Notes: a model not told the origin generated them from the sequence alone. A stretch of 9,109 nucleotides of DNA from Gallionella sp. UBA6045 (GCA_002429165.1 DIYV01000191.1:2717-11825), one strand, 5' to 3'. Shown: positions 1-7,088, numbered from the stretch's first letter. Translations and numbers: made by a program.

Positions 1-94
1 CAAAATGGTGATACTGGGCTCCGGCGTGCTGTCGCTGCAAGATTTTGTGGAACGGATTTACGTGCTGACACAGACCGCGCCGGGTGATCTTTAA
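1..94 (+). CDS. traF: C-terminal tail of probable TraF (F-type conjugation), cut by left edge
   Basis: About 30 codons are open from the left edge to a TAA at 92-94. The peptide ends in QDFVERIYVLTQTAPGDL. The pattern E-x-R-I-Y-V-L-T-x-T-x-P-G near a C-terminus is what I recall for TraF-family proteins of SXT/IncC-like F-type systems. These are periplasmic thioredoxin-fold proteins needed for pilus assembly. Position supports the call, since traF commonly lies just before traH-traG in such operons. The stop codon overlaps the ribosome binding site of the next gene, so the genes are tightly coupled. Only the tail is visible, so the identity rests on a short motif and on gene order. Confidence 0.55.
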   Translation, partial: KMVILGSGVLSLQDFVERIYVLTQTAPGDL

Positions 95-107
95 GAAGGG
101 AAACAAC

Positions 108-1511
108 ATGAGCTACCGCAAATTATTCATCCCGTTTATTGCCGCCACATGTCTCATCGCAGCACCGGCCAATGCCGGTGTGGGAACGGGGATGCAAACC
201 TGGTTCGACAGCATGGGCGGGTACAGCAATACCACTCCCCCATCGTCCTACAAGGGGCAAACCATGAATGGATACTCTGCGGGGGGGTTCTACGCCAGAA
301 CGCCGGTGAGAAACTATCAGCTTGCGCAAATGACCCCGCCATCTCTCGACATCGGCTGCGGCGGCATTGATCTTGTCGCCGGCTCTTTCTCCTTTATCAA
401 CAAAGCCGCGCTTATATCGATGTTTCAAAACCTGGGCACATCACTCAGCTACGCATTCCTCCTGGCGATCAAATCCTCCATGCCTGACATGGCCAGCCTG
501 TTTGAGTATTTGCAGGATGTCGCCAACAAGGTTAATGCGTTGAACGTCAATGCCTGCAAGCTTTCCGAGGGCATTCCATTTGTGCAAGGCGCAGACTTGT
601 CAACCAACATGTCGGCCATGTACAGCAAGGTGGCCGGAGCAGCCTCGAACGCATACCCGGACACGTTTGATTCGTGGAAACAAACCAAGACAGACGCAGC
701 GGCCGCCAATGCCGCAAAAGCCGCAGCGGCCGCCAGCGACCCCACCAAAGCCGATTACTTCAAACCCGGCAACGTGGTCTGGAAAGCCTTGCAAAAGGTC
801 ACAGGTATTGACGATGAAGACAGGCGGCTCATCATGAGCATCACCGGCACGATCATCATCAAACCAGCCGGTAGTAGCGGCGGAAACAGTCAGCCAACCT
901 GGGATTATATTGGGCCCACCACAATCAGGTTTACAGATTTTATTGGAGATGACCCGGCAACCGCTTCCGCCACGGTATCCGTTTATAAGTGCGACACCAT
1001 AACGGACTGCGACAATCCAACTACGGAAAGCGTCTCCATCACACCATTCATTAAAAAGGTCAGCACATCCATCGACAAGCTGCGCACCGGCATCACATCC
1101 CGCGGGACGCAAAACATCGATGACTTCAGGATTGTGGATGCCGCATCAGTGCCGGTGTGGAAACTGCTCACTACCTCCACTGCGGCCAATAATCCGAATG
1201 CGATAGATTCATACAAACGTTTGATCGCTGCCGATATTGCACATTCCTATTTCAACGGACTCATCAAGATGGCCAGCCAGGCGCTTGCCAAATCTGAAAA
1301 CGGACCTGTTCCTCAGGATGCAAAGAGCGCGCTCGGTCAACTGCAAAACAGGTTAACCGAGTTGTCGGCAGAAACGCAGCGCATGCGAATCGCCGAATAC
1401 AGTAAGGCTTCCGGGGAGGTGAGCTTGCAAAGGGAGATACAAACGATGCACCAGACAATGGTTGCCGGTATACCGGCACAAGCCTTCACTTCAATGCAAG
1501 CGTTCAAATAG
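108..1511 (+). CDS. traH: TraH, secreted F-type conjugative pilus assembly / mating-pair protein
   Basis: This is a 467-residue protein, close to the length of F TraH (about 458). TraH is a periplasmic component of the F-type secretion channel, acting with TraF and others in pilus extension and retraction. The N-terminus is a clear signal peptide (residues 1-23, hydrophobic core then ANA before Gly24). The family signature follows: GGFYARTP at 59-66, then a Cys-Gly-Gly-Ile-Asp block at 84-88 leading into GSFSFIN (92-98), with a second conserved-type Cys at 150. Residues about 195-220 are alanine-rich. The C-terminal 70 residues look helical and polar, likely coiled coil. I chose ATG 108 because AAGAAGGG at 93-100 is a good ribosome binding site and the signal peptide starts there. 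An in-frame GTG at 84 lies inside the upstream gene and would add eight residues ahead of the signal peptide. Confidence 0.93.
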   Translation: MSYRKLFIPFIAATCLIAAPANAGVGTGMQTWFDSMGGYSNTTPPSSYKGQTMNGYSAGGFYARTPVRNYQLAQMTPPSLDIGCGGIDLVAGSFSFINKAALISMFQNLGTSLSYAFLLAIKSSMPDMASLFEYLQDVANKVNALNVNACKLSEGIPFVQGADLSTNMSAMYSKVAGAASNAYPDTFDSWKQTKTDAAAANAAKAAAAASDPTKADYFKPGNVVWKALQKVTGIDDEDRRLIMSITGTIIIKPAGSSGGNSQPTWDYIGPTTIRFTDFIGDDPATASATVSVYKCDTITDCDNPTTESVSITPFIKKVSTSIDKLRTGITSRGTQNIDDFRIVDAASVPVWKLLTTSTAANNPNAIDSYKRLIAADIAHSYFNGLIKMASQALAKSENGPVPQDAKSALGQLQNRLTELSAETQRMRIAEYSKASGEVSLQREIQTMHQTMVAGIPAQAFTSMQAFK

Positions 1512-1569
1512 GACGCATCGGCAACGCTGTGTGACACATGATCCTTCTTTGTTTGAAGAGGTTTAGACG

Positions 1570-4500
1570 ATGGATTTCGAGATATTTTCCTACTGGAACA
1601 TGCGTGAGCTGGAGCTTGTTTTCAATGCTGTTGCTGCAATAGTTGGAAGCAGTGATTACCTGGGGCTGCTGCGCACCATCGCGCTGGTCGGGTTGTTGTC
1701 GATGGCGATGGCGGTACTTGCAGGATTCAGCAAGCTACCGGATTTTGGCCGCTGGATTATCATGCTGGCCGTTTTTAACGGTATGTTGCTCGTACCCAAA
1801 GTCACAGTTGTACTCACCGATCGCACGGGAACGGAAGCGCCTCGAACAGTCGCGAACGTCCCTATCGGGCTGGCCGCATTCGCGCATTCGGTCAGTCATA
1901 TTGGCGACTGGCTTACCACCACATTTGAAACAACCTTCTCTTTACCGAACGACATCCAGTTCCGCACCAATGGCACGCTGTTCGGGCATCGAGTTCAACA
2001 AGAGATACTGCATACGAAGTTCGACAACTCAATCCTCAATTCCAATCTCCTGGAGTTCTATCGTGAGTGTGTGGTCCCCGAATTTGGCACAGGCTACATT
2101 ATTGCGAGCGATATGGCTAAATCGAACGACATCTGGACATACCTGTCAGGCAAAACCAATCCGGGACGGCTGGTGACGCTACGTGCGGTGCCGGGTTCTG
2201 CGCCGGCCGCCGATACTTACGGCTGTGATGTTGCTTACACTCACTTGGGAACGCAGATAACCTACGTCAACACTCAACAAATGAATGCGCTGGGAAAGCG
2301 CCTGTACCCGGGACTGTCAACCGCCGCCGCTAACGCCGCAATCCAAAGTTCAATCCAGACATCCACCAACTACATGCTCGGAATTTCCGCAAGCGCGGCG
2401 GACATAACCAAACAAACCGCCATGAGCAACTTCATGATCGACGCTCAATACATGCTGCCCGCTCAAATAGGCGATGCGGCAGGGGCGGCGGCCAATCTCG
2501 CCCAGGCTCAAGCGATCCGCTCCACCTCCGAGAGCTACAAGCTCATGGCGAAGATCGGTGAAAGCACCATGCCGAAAGTCAAGAATATTGTGGAGATTGT
2601 GCAGTATTCGATATTTCCGATAATCATGCTGCTGGTACTCATGGCCGGGCACAAGGGCGGCCTGGTGTTGAAAGCCTACGTGATGAGTTTGGTGTGGGTG
2701 CAGTTGTGGCCACCGCTCTACGCCATCCTGCACATGGTTATGACCATACACTCACAGGAGTTGGCGGCCATAACAAGCGGGATGGGCTTGTCGATGGCCG
2801 AATACAATCTGGTCAATAACGCCTACATCTCCGACGAAGCCGTTGCAGGCATGATCGCTGCAACCGCCATACCGCTTATCGCTTCAGCTATCGTGAAAGG
2901 CGGTGATGTTGGAGCATCCGCGCTGGGCAGCGCAATCTCTTCGCCATCGCAACAGGCAACCCAAGCGGCCACAGCAGCATCTCAAGGTAATTTCAGAATG
3001 GGGAGTGCTTCACTTGGGAGTCAGTCAGCGGATAGCTTGAGCATGGGGCAGGTGAACACGCGCCCAACGCTTACGCAGGGCGGGATGAGCCTGGCTGGCG
3101 CTGATGGTGTGCAACGGTTCTACGGTGCGGATGCTGCTGGAAATGCTTTCGCATCTGTCAATGCGGCAACAGCAATGCACAATTTGCCATTCAAGGCCCA
3201 GATTGGAAACAAGCAGACTGCTTCCCTGAAACGGGAGCAAGAAACCGCCGAGAAAGCTGCCGTGACCGCTTCCACTACCGCAGCGCAAGAAGAAAGAGCC
3301 GGATTTACAGGTGGGCTATCATTTGCAAAAGGGCGCACAAAAAGCGATGGATCTCACGATACCAGCATGACAGGTTCGCAAGTTCAGTTCTCGCAAGCAG
3401 CGACAACAGCCAAGCAGATAATAGACTCGGCCGCAAAAGGCAGGAACTTGACGCAATCTCAAATGGCAGAGCTTTATGCATCAGCCGGTGTTAGCGCAAC
3501 AGGCGGAGTAAACATACCGCTGATTGGCGGAGTCAACGCTGGCGCATCAGCCGGCGGAAAAACCTCCACCGGATCCTCCACAGCACAAGTCGAAGAGATC
3601 AAGAAACAGCTTGCCGACAACAAAGAGTTCAAGAATGCCGTTACCACAATGCAAACCGCTTCCCGACAAAAAGACTTCGTAAGCGGGGATGCGGCCACCA
3701 GACAAGCAGCGCAAACCATTCAAAGTGATTTCTCAAAAGCGCGCGCCCACAGAGAAGAGGCCAAAGCGCAATTCGAGAAAGCAGATATGTTCAAAACGGA
3801 GCTTGTCAGCGCACGGGAAGGATCGGGCAGTTTTGCAACAGACAATACAATTCAATTTATGAATTGGGCGAAAAAGCAGAAAGCCGAACACGGCGGCAAT
3901 TACTCTGAAGGTGAATTGACCGAATATGCCCTGGGTCGCGGCGGGGAGAAAGGCGACAAAGAGATAAGCGACCTGGAGGATCGGTTCATCAGGGAAAAAA
4001 TGATGCCGGAACTCCAGAACAAAATCGGAGTGCCAGAAAATAATATTAAAGGTATTGCTGCCGGGAATGAATCCACAATTCCAGACCCGAATGCTCATTT
4101 GCAGAAATTCAAGAACGAGAACGACGGGCAAGTGACAGGCGCCCAACAAGGCGCAGGTGTTGACCCAAACCAAAAACCTGTCAACACCGTTACGCCAGAA
4201 GTCGGCAAACGTATGAAGCAAGGTGAAACCAGTATCGCGAATACTGAAAAAGAGATAAATGCCGAGAGCAAACCTCTTGAGAAGGAGGCCGAACAAAAAA
4301 CAGATCCAACAGCGAACAGCAATGTGTGGAATGCTGGTGCAAATGCGCTTTCGATGCTCGCACCTGACGGTACATCAAAACTGATGAAGGACACAGGGTT
4401 CATGCCAGACAACGCATCGGTGGCTAACCAGACTGCGGATAATTACAAGGGCTCTACGACTGATGCGATTATTGATACGGCGATTTTTGCGGGAGGAATG

Positions 4501-4947
4501 GCACTTGGTGGGGTAGGGGGGAAGGCACTTGGGAAGAGCGCTGATGGTGTTTTTGAGATTGCAAAAAAGACTGGTGATGCCGCAGAAGCTACGGCATTGA
4601 AAGTCGCTGCCGAAACGGAAAAGCGTGTGGCAGCTAAAGGGTTGGAGAAAGAAGCTGCGGCGTTAGCCGCACCAGAAAATCGGGCCGCCGCTGAAGTTGC
4701 CGCATCCAGAGCGGGTGCAAAAGCGGAAGTTGCCGCACAACAAACTGTTGAGGGAACGGGCAAGATTGGTGGCGCTATCGCCGGTGGCGCAGTAGCAAAC
4801 CAGCTTACAGGCGAGCAGGGCGCGCCTAACCAGCCCGCCGTTCAACCTGCAATTGGAGCGGTGAAGAAGACCGACGCAGCCGTGCTGAATATAGTCTCTG
4901 ATGGGGTGAATGCGGCAAAAGAACAGTTGCCAACAACTAAAAATTGA
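1570..4947 (+). CDS. traG: TraG, inner-membrane mating-pair stabilization protein (TraG N-terminal family)
   Basis: This 1125-residue protein follows traH by 58 bp, with GAAGAGG about 8 bases before ATG 1570. In F-type systems TraG's N-terminal part works in pilus assembly. Its C-terminal part stabilizes mating pairs and carries the determinant recognised by the recipient's entry-exclusion protein. Features seen: hydrophobic segments at about 32-52 and 59-80, a long periplasmic-type region (about 90-335) with paired Cys, then hydrophobic segments at about 340-362, 365-390 and 423-445. The third and fourth surround the family-like W-x-Q-L-W-P-P-L-Y-A-I-L-H stretch. Residues from about 455 on are polar, Gln/Ser/Ala-rich and soluble-looking, starting with the usual transition after an IPLIA helix. 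Near 975-995 is a Gly-rich hydrophobic patch, followed by an Ala/Glu-rich helix. At 1125 residues it is longer than F TraG (about 938), the excess being C-terminal. The gene ends 7 bp from a convergent gene. Confidence 0.93.
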   Translation: MDFEIFSYWNMRELELVFNAVAAIVGSSDYLGLLRTIALVGLLSMAMAVLAGFSKLPDFGRWIIMLAVFNGMLLVPKVTVVLTDRTGTEAPRTVANVPIGLAAFAHSVSHIGDWLTTTFETTFSLPNDIQFRTNGTLFGHRVQQEILHTKFDNSILNSNLLEFYRECVVPEFGTGYIIASDMAKSNDIWTYLSGKTNPGRLVTLRAVPGSAPAADTYGCDVAYTHLGTQITYVNTQQMNALGKRLYPGLSTAAANAAIQSSIQTSTNYMLGISASAADITKQTAMSNFMIDAQYMLPAQIGDAAGAAANLAQAQAIRSTSESYKLMAKIGESTMPKVKNIVEIVQYSIFPIIMLLVLMAGHKGGLVLKAYVMSLVWVQLWPPLYAILHMVMTIHSQELAAITSGMGLSMAEYNLVNNAYISDEAVAGMIAATAIPLIASAIVKGGDVGASALGSAISSPSQQATQAATAASQGNFRMGSASLGSQSADSLSMGQVNTRPTLTQGGMSLAGADGVQRFYGADAAGNAFASVNAATAMHNLPFKAQIGNKQTASLKREQETAEKAAVTASTTAAQEERAGFTGGLSFAKGRTKSDGSHDTSMTGSQVQFSQAATTAKQIIDSAAKGRNLTQSQMAELYASAGVSATGGVNIPLIGGVNAGASAGGKTSTGSSTAQVEEIKKQLADNKEFKNAVTTMQTASRQKDFVSGDAATRQAAQTIQSDFSKARAHREEAKAQFEKADMFKTELVSAREGSGSFATDNTIQFMNWAKKQKAEHGGNYSEGELTEYALGRGGEKGDKEISDLEDRFIREKMMPELQNKIGVPENNIKGIAAGNESTIPDPNAHLQKFKNENDGQVTGAQQGAGVDPNQKPVNTVTPEVGKRMKQGETSIANTEKEINAESKPLEKEAEQKTDPTANSNVWNAGANALSMLAPDGTSKLMKDTGFMPDNASVANQTADNYKGSTTDAIIDTAIFAGGMALGGVGGKALGKSADGVFEIAKKTGDAAEATALKVAAETEKRVAAKGLEKEAAALAAPENRAAAEVAASRAGAKAEVAAQQTVEGTGKIGGAIAGGAVANQLTGEQGAPNQPAVQPAIGAVKKTDAAVLNIVSDGVNAAKEQLPTTKN

Positions 4948-4958
4948 CTCCGAGTCAA
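4944..4958. repeat. 15-bp perfect palindrome containing both convergent stop codons
   Basis: TTGACTC and GAGTCAA are exact inverted repeats around a single C. The traG TGA (4945-4947) lies in the left arm and the TGA of the minus-strand gene (4955-4957 read as TCA) in the right arm. It is too short and too poor in GC, with no long T-run, to call a classical intrinsic terminator. It could still fold at the 3' end of both transcripts. Confidence 0.5.
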
Positions 4959-5587
4959 AATCTTCTGACCCCGCTTTTCCGAATGGCTCGCGCAATGCTG
5001 TCTTCAAATTCCATATCTTTGACTACATCCATGTAGATTTGCCTCCAGGTTTCAGGCGTAAAGTTCTTGGCGTTTTCGGCCATACGCCTAACTGCTTGTT
5101 TCCCGCTTGGCGCGAGAAAAAGAAACAGCAGCACGACACCTGCCAAAATAACAATTCCGAGAGCTTTATTGAAAAGGAAAGGCGCAGCAAGGAACACCAC
5201 CACTGACAATGCACCATAAGGGTTATCCTTGTTTTCAAACCCTGCTTTCCACGAGGCCATCAAGTCATACACATACTGCTTAAACCAATTGTCCATGTAC
5301 ACCACAGTTTTGTAGTCGTGTTTGTCAGGCACAATCACATCCTCATAAACAGGCAGTCCAAATAATCCGACGCGCCCCTTGTAATGCGGCAAGTCATCAT
5401 AGTTTGTCAGCACTCTACCATGCCCGATCTTCAAGAATTTGGGCTTCTTCCCAGTCACCGTTGCAGCCGTATCCTTCACAAAGAAGTAGCGATAAGCCTT
5501 CCCAACCTGTTTTACAGTCCAAAACAAGACCGACGCGGCGCCGATCGCAAACACAACCAACAGAACGATCCCTATTCCTGCATTCAT
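4955..5587 (-). CDS. Unrecognised membrane protein convergent with traG (candidate entry-exclusion protein)
   Basis: This is a 210-residue protein whose family I do not recognise. ATG at 5587 is preceded by a textbook AGGAGGT at about 5592-5598 (minus strand), so the gene is almost certainly real. Residues 4-24 form one membrane helix. Residues 27-122 are soluble-looking and rich in Tyr, Lys and Asp. Residues 125-139 and 141-160 form a hydrophobic hairpin. The last 50 residues are charged and end in a basic tail, likely cytoplasmic. It is transcribed towards traG with 7 bp between stop codons. Entry-exclusion genes of SXT/R391 and IncC elements sit next to traG and encode small inner-membrane proteins acting on TraG. 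That role here is inference from position and topology only. Alternatives are another transfer accessory protein or an unrelated cargo gene. Confidence 0.85.
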   Translation of the reverse strand: MNAGIGIVLLVVFAIGAASVLFWTVKQVGKAYRYFFVKDTAATVTGKKPKFLKIGHGRVLTNYDDLPHYKGRVGLFGLPVYEDVIVPDKHDYKTVVYMDNWFKQYVYDLMASWKAGFENKDNPYGALSVVVFLAAPFLFNKALGIVILAGVVLLFLFLAPSGKQAVRRMAENAKNFTPETWRQIYMDVVKDMEFEDSIARAIRKSGVRRF

Positions 5588-5621
5588 TTTGATTACCTCC
5601 TGCTACGTTACTCAAAAATCG

Positions 5622-5636
5622 TGGCAATTCCTGCCA
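5622..5636. repeat. Inverted repeat upstream of the 210-residue membrane protein gene
   Basis: TGGCA, five bases, then TGCCA form a 5-bp-arm dyad 35-49 bases upstream of the minus-strand start at 5587. Its position would suit an operator or leader hairpin. No convincing -35/-10 pair is visible around it, and arms this short arise easily by chance. Confidence 0.25.
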
Positions 5637-5712
5637 ATACGTCTTCCATGATGTGAGTGGGCAAGGCGCATCTTTGCGGAATACCTTCCTGCAAGCAGCT
5701 GACCACTTGTGG

Positions 5713-6108
5713 TTATTCGATCAATTGCATGCCGCAGTGCTTGGCAGCGCCGCGATCAAATGTTGTCGTATAGCTGCAGCCAGCTTCATTGGCTGATCGC
5801 TCTATCAGGCAGTCTGCAAAATCAGCTTTGCCTTCCTTGAATAGCCGCGAAGCTTTCCATACGGTATCGGCATGCGCCACGATAATTTCTTTGGTGCGCA
5901 ATAGCGTTTCCAGAACCTCGAAGATTTCGCCTCGGGTTAAAGCATAGCAGCCCGTCAGTACCCACACTAATTCCACCACAGAAACGATGCTAACGTAGCC
6001 CGGCGAATTAACTGTTAATGATTCAATCAGGCGCGTTGCCTTGGGCGACTGCTTCGAGTCGTCCTGTGCAATATAGCGAACAAGGACATTGGTATCCAAG
6101 CCGATCAT
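5713..6108 (-). CDS. vapC: VapC-type PIN-domain toxin (ribonuclease)
   Basis: This 131-residue protein is full length for a VapC toxin. PIN-domain toxins are metal-dependent RNases that cut tRNA or rRNA when the antitoxin is lost. All expected acidic positions are visible: Asp5 in GLDTNVLVRY at the N-terminus, Glu46 in SVVELVW, Asp96 and Asp99 in KADFADCLI, and Asp118 in TTTFDRGA. The start ATG at 6108 overlaps the antitoxin stop as ATGA, the usual arrangement for translational coupling with antitoxin made first. No separate ribosome binding site is needed. The reading frame stays open for 36 codons after the TAA, but the toxin ends at the normal family length, so I do not extend it. On a plasmid this pair would act as a post-segregational stability module. 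Confidence 0.93.
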   Translation of the reverse strand: MIGLDTNVLVRYIAQDDSKQSPKATRLIESLTVNSPGYVSIVSVVELVWVLTGCYALTRGEIFEVLETLLRTKEIIVAHADTVWKASRLFKEGKADFADCLIERSANEAGCSYTTTFDRGAAKHCGMQLIE

Positions 6109-6347
6109 CTTGCTTTTGCACCATGAACCGCGATTGCCTTATTCATTGCCTCAATCGTTACGGGCGAGGCAGGCTTGCGCACCAAACCCTTCAGAGCGGT
6201 CACCGACTGCGTGGCTGCCACCAGCTCAAAATGCCCCGGTTCAACCTGGACGAATTCCACCCGATCTCCCGCCTCGACGCCAAGCGCTGCCCGTACTGTG
6301 GCGGGAATGGTGATTTGGCCCTTGCTGGTCATTGTTGCAGTCGACAT
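6105..6347 (-). CDS. vapB: AbrB/SpoVT-fold antitoxin partner of VapC
   Basis: This 80-residue antitoxin binds DNA with its N-terminal swapped-hairpin domain and neutralises the toxin with its C-terminal tail. Residues 6-31 show the AbrB-fold signature: M-T-S-K-G-Q-I-T-I-P-A-x-V-R, then LGVEAGDRVEF. The C-terminal half is more variable and basic, as expected for the toxin-binding part. I place the start at ATG 6347 because AGGAGAGG lies a few bases upstream (about 6352-6359, minus strand) and the AbrB domain begins five residues in. A longer open frame to 6542 would run through the promoter and operator and has no domain support. It is probably autoregulated through the dyad at 6368-6387. Confidence 0.93.
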   Translation of the reverse strand: MSTATMTSKGQITIPATVRAALGVEAGDRVEFVQVEPGHFELVAATQSVTALKGLVRKPASPVTIEAMNKAIAVHGAKAR

Positions 6348-6367
6348 ATACCTCTCCTTTTCGATTA

Positions 6368-6393
6368 TCCTTACCTTACAGTAAGGAATTATA
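6368..6393 (-). promoter_or_regulatory. Promoter -10 and palindromic operator of vapBC
   Basis: On the minus strand a perfect TATAAT occurs at 6393-6388. Just downstream, where transcription should begin, lies CCTTAC-A-GTAAGG (6374-6386). An overlapping longer-loop version uses TCCTTAC (6368-6374) with GTAAGGA (6381-6387). So the left half-site CTTAC is duplicated against one right half-site. This is a fitting operator for an autoregulating AbrB-fold antitoxin. No strong -35 hexamer is seen at 16-18 bp, which would suit a repressible promoter of modest strength. Confidence 0.65.
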
Positions 6394-6584
6394 AAAATCA
6401 ACAAAAACTGACATCGAGTGACTGCAATGGAGATGTGATGAACGCCCCCTCCCCACGGGGAGCGGGGACAGGAAGCAAGGAATGAGGTTGGCAAGAATTG
6501 GTCGCGCCAACGCCAAAAACCTGCAAAACCTGCACACGCCAAACCCGGCGCACAGGCCTCCCCAAGGCGAGGAAAAATTTCTCG
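6394..6584. other. Non-coding stretch with GC-rich hairpin and short inverted repeats
   Basis: No credible gene is seen between the vapBC promoter and the transposase remnant. It contains CTCCCC-AC-GGGGAG (6449-6462), a strong GC-rich short-loop hairpin, and GTTGGC/GCCAAC (6487-6492 and 6506-6511). A repeated ACCTGCA phrase lies near 6520-6540. As it directly follows the 3' end of the IS91-like transposase remnant, it may hold that element's end, but I cannot identify an oriIS sequence with confidence. Confidence 0.35.
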
Positions 6585-6800
6585 TCACCAGGTGATGCGC
6601 TGATCGAACTCGAACTCCGGTACAGGTTGCGCCGACATATCCCATAGAGGGTCGTTGCACGCTTGCTCCGAAGCCATTGCAGCCTCCCACAGCGGTGGCA
6701 CGCGCGCCGGGGCGATTGTCGGTGGCTGCGCCGTTTCGCTGATGTGATCCAGAATCTTGCGCACGGAATCCGTATCGGTGATGAAAGCGATGATGTGCAT
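6585..6800 (-). pseudogene. C-terminal remnant of an IS91-family transposase
   Basis: About 71 codons encode the tail of a Y2 rolling-circle transposase of the IS91 group. The fragment opens with M-H-I-I-A-F-I-T-D and runs through R-K-I-L-x-H-I. It continues with the P-P-T-I-A-P-A-R-x-P-P-L-W block and ends with P-E-F-E-F-D-Q-R-I-T-W before a stop. These match the familiar IS91-type C-terminus (KIIAFLTE...IAPARGPP...DQRVSW). The catalytic Tyr region, HUH motif and zinc-binding N-terminus are all missing. Upstream sequence (6801-6870) no longer reads as transposase in this frame. It is an inactive relic, showing that an IS91-like element once sat beside the replication region. Confidence 0.75.
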
Positions 6801-6858
6801 GGTCTTCCGGCTTTCCCCACTGCTGGAGGTACTTGCCTATCTCATCGGTTTGCGTGAA

Positions 6859-7022
6859 CAGAGCGCCCAATGTTCAAGCGTGCCACAGAGCATCCGCAGC
6901 GCGCCTGAATAAACCAGGGTGACCGCCCAACCTTTCAGAGCATCCACAGAGCAACTACAGAGCGAGTGATGCGGAAACGCCAAAATGCTCAAACGTGCCA
7001 CAGAGCGCCTACAGGCCATCTG
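6859..7022. repeat. CAGAGC repeat cluster upstream of rep (11-bp period, nested 37-bp repeats)
   Basis: CAGAGC occurs at 6859, 6886, 6936, 6947, 6958 and 7001. Variants CAGCGC (6897) and CAGGCC (7012) lie exactly 11 bp after a full copy. Within each cluster the period is 11 bp, about one DNA turn: 6886/6897, 6936/6947/6958 and 7001/7012. The clusters sit in three imperfect longer direct repeats of 36-37 bp (6864-6899, 6924-6960, 6978-7014). Each begins CGCC(C/A)AA, contains CCACAGAGC and ends in CAG. A DnaA-box-like GCATCCACA (7 of 9 to TTATCCACA) lies at 6940-6948. Placement before rep suggests initiator or regulator binding sites. That is inference. Confidence 0.6.
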
Positions 7023-7060
7023 CGAAATTTCCCCGCTTTCTCCGAACTCAATAATTCTCG

Positions 7061-7088
7061 AATTGCTGTTCAAATTTGAACGGCAATT
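7061..7088. promoter_or_regulatory. 28-bp near-perfect dyad upstream of rep (probable operator)
   Basis: The core GTTCAAATTTGAAC (7068-7081) is a perfect 14-bp palindrome. It extends outward through AATTGC/GCAATT arms with a single T:G mismatch (7067/7082), giving 13 of 14 paired positions. It has no loop, so it reads as a dimeric protein site rather than a terminator. It lies 65 bp before the preferred rep start at 7153, where an autorepression site for a plasmid initiator would be expected. No clear -35/-10 pair can be assigned nearby. Confidence 0.55.

Noticed and set aside
84..107. GTG start for traH at 84
   Set aside because: It lies inside the upstream gene, has no ribosome binding site, and puts eight polar or basic residues before a signal peptide that starts cleanly at ATG 108.
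1528..1538. Small palindrome TGTGTGACACA between traH and traG
   Set aside because: The arms are only 5 bp and no promoter or terminator features accompany it. Chance is the simplest explanation.
4910..5656. Plus-strand frames opposite the 210-residue membrane protein
   Set aside because: They are shadows of a minus-strand gene with a strong ribosome binding site and coherent membrane topology.
5600..5712. Open frame continuing in frame after the vapC stop, ending in a 13-codon ATG peptide (MEDVLAGIATIFE) before the 210-residue gene
   Set aside because: The toxin is already full length at its TAA, and the peptide has no ribosome binding site or known domain. It most likely is intergenic sequence.
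6348..6542. N-terminal extension of the antitoxin frame to 6542
   Set aside because: It would run through a TATAAT promoter, the operator dyad and a good ribosome binding site at 6352-6359. The AbrB domain starts right after ATG 6347.
6376..6870. Longer minus-strand frames overlapping the transposase remnant and the vapBC promoter
   Set aside because: Their translations are Arg/Pro/Cys-rich with no family resemblance. The IS91-like reading is in the 6585-6800 frame only.
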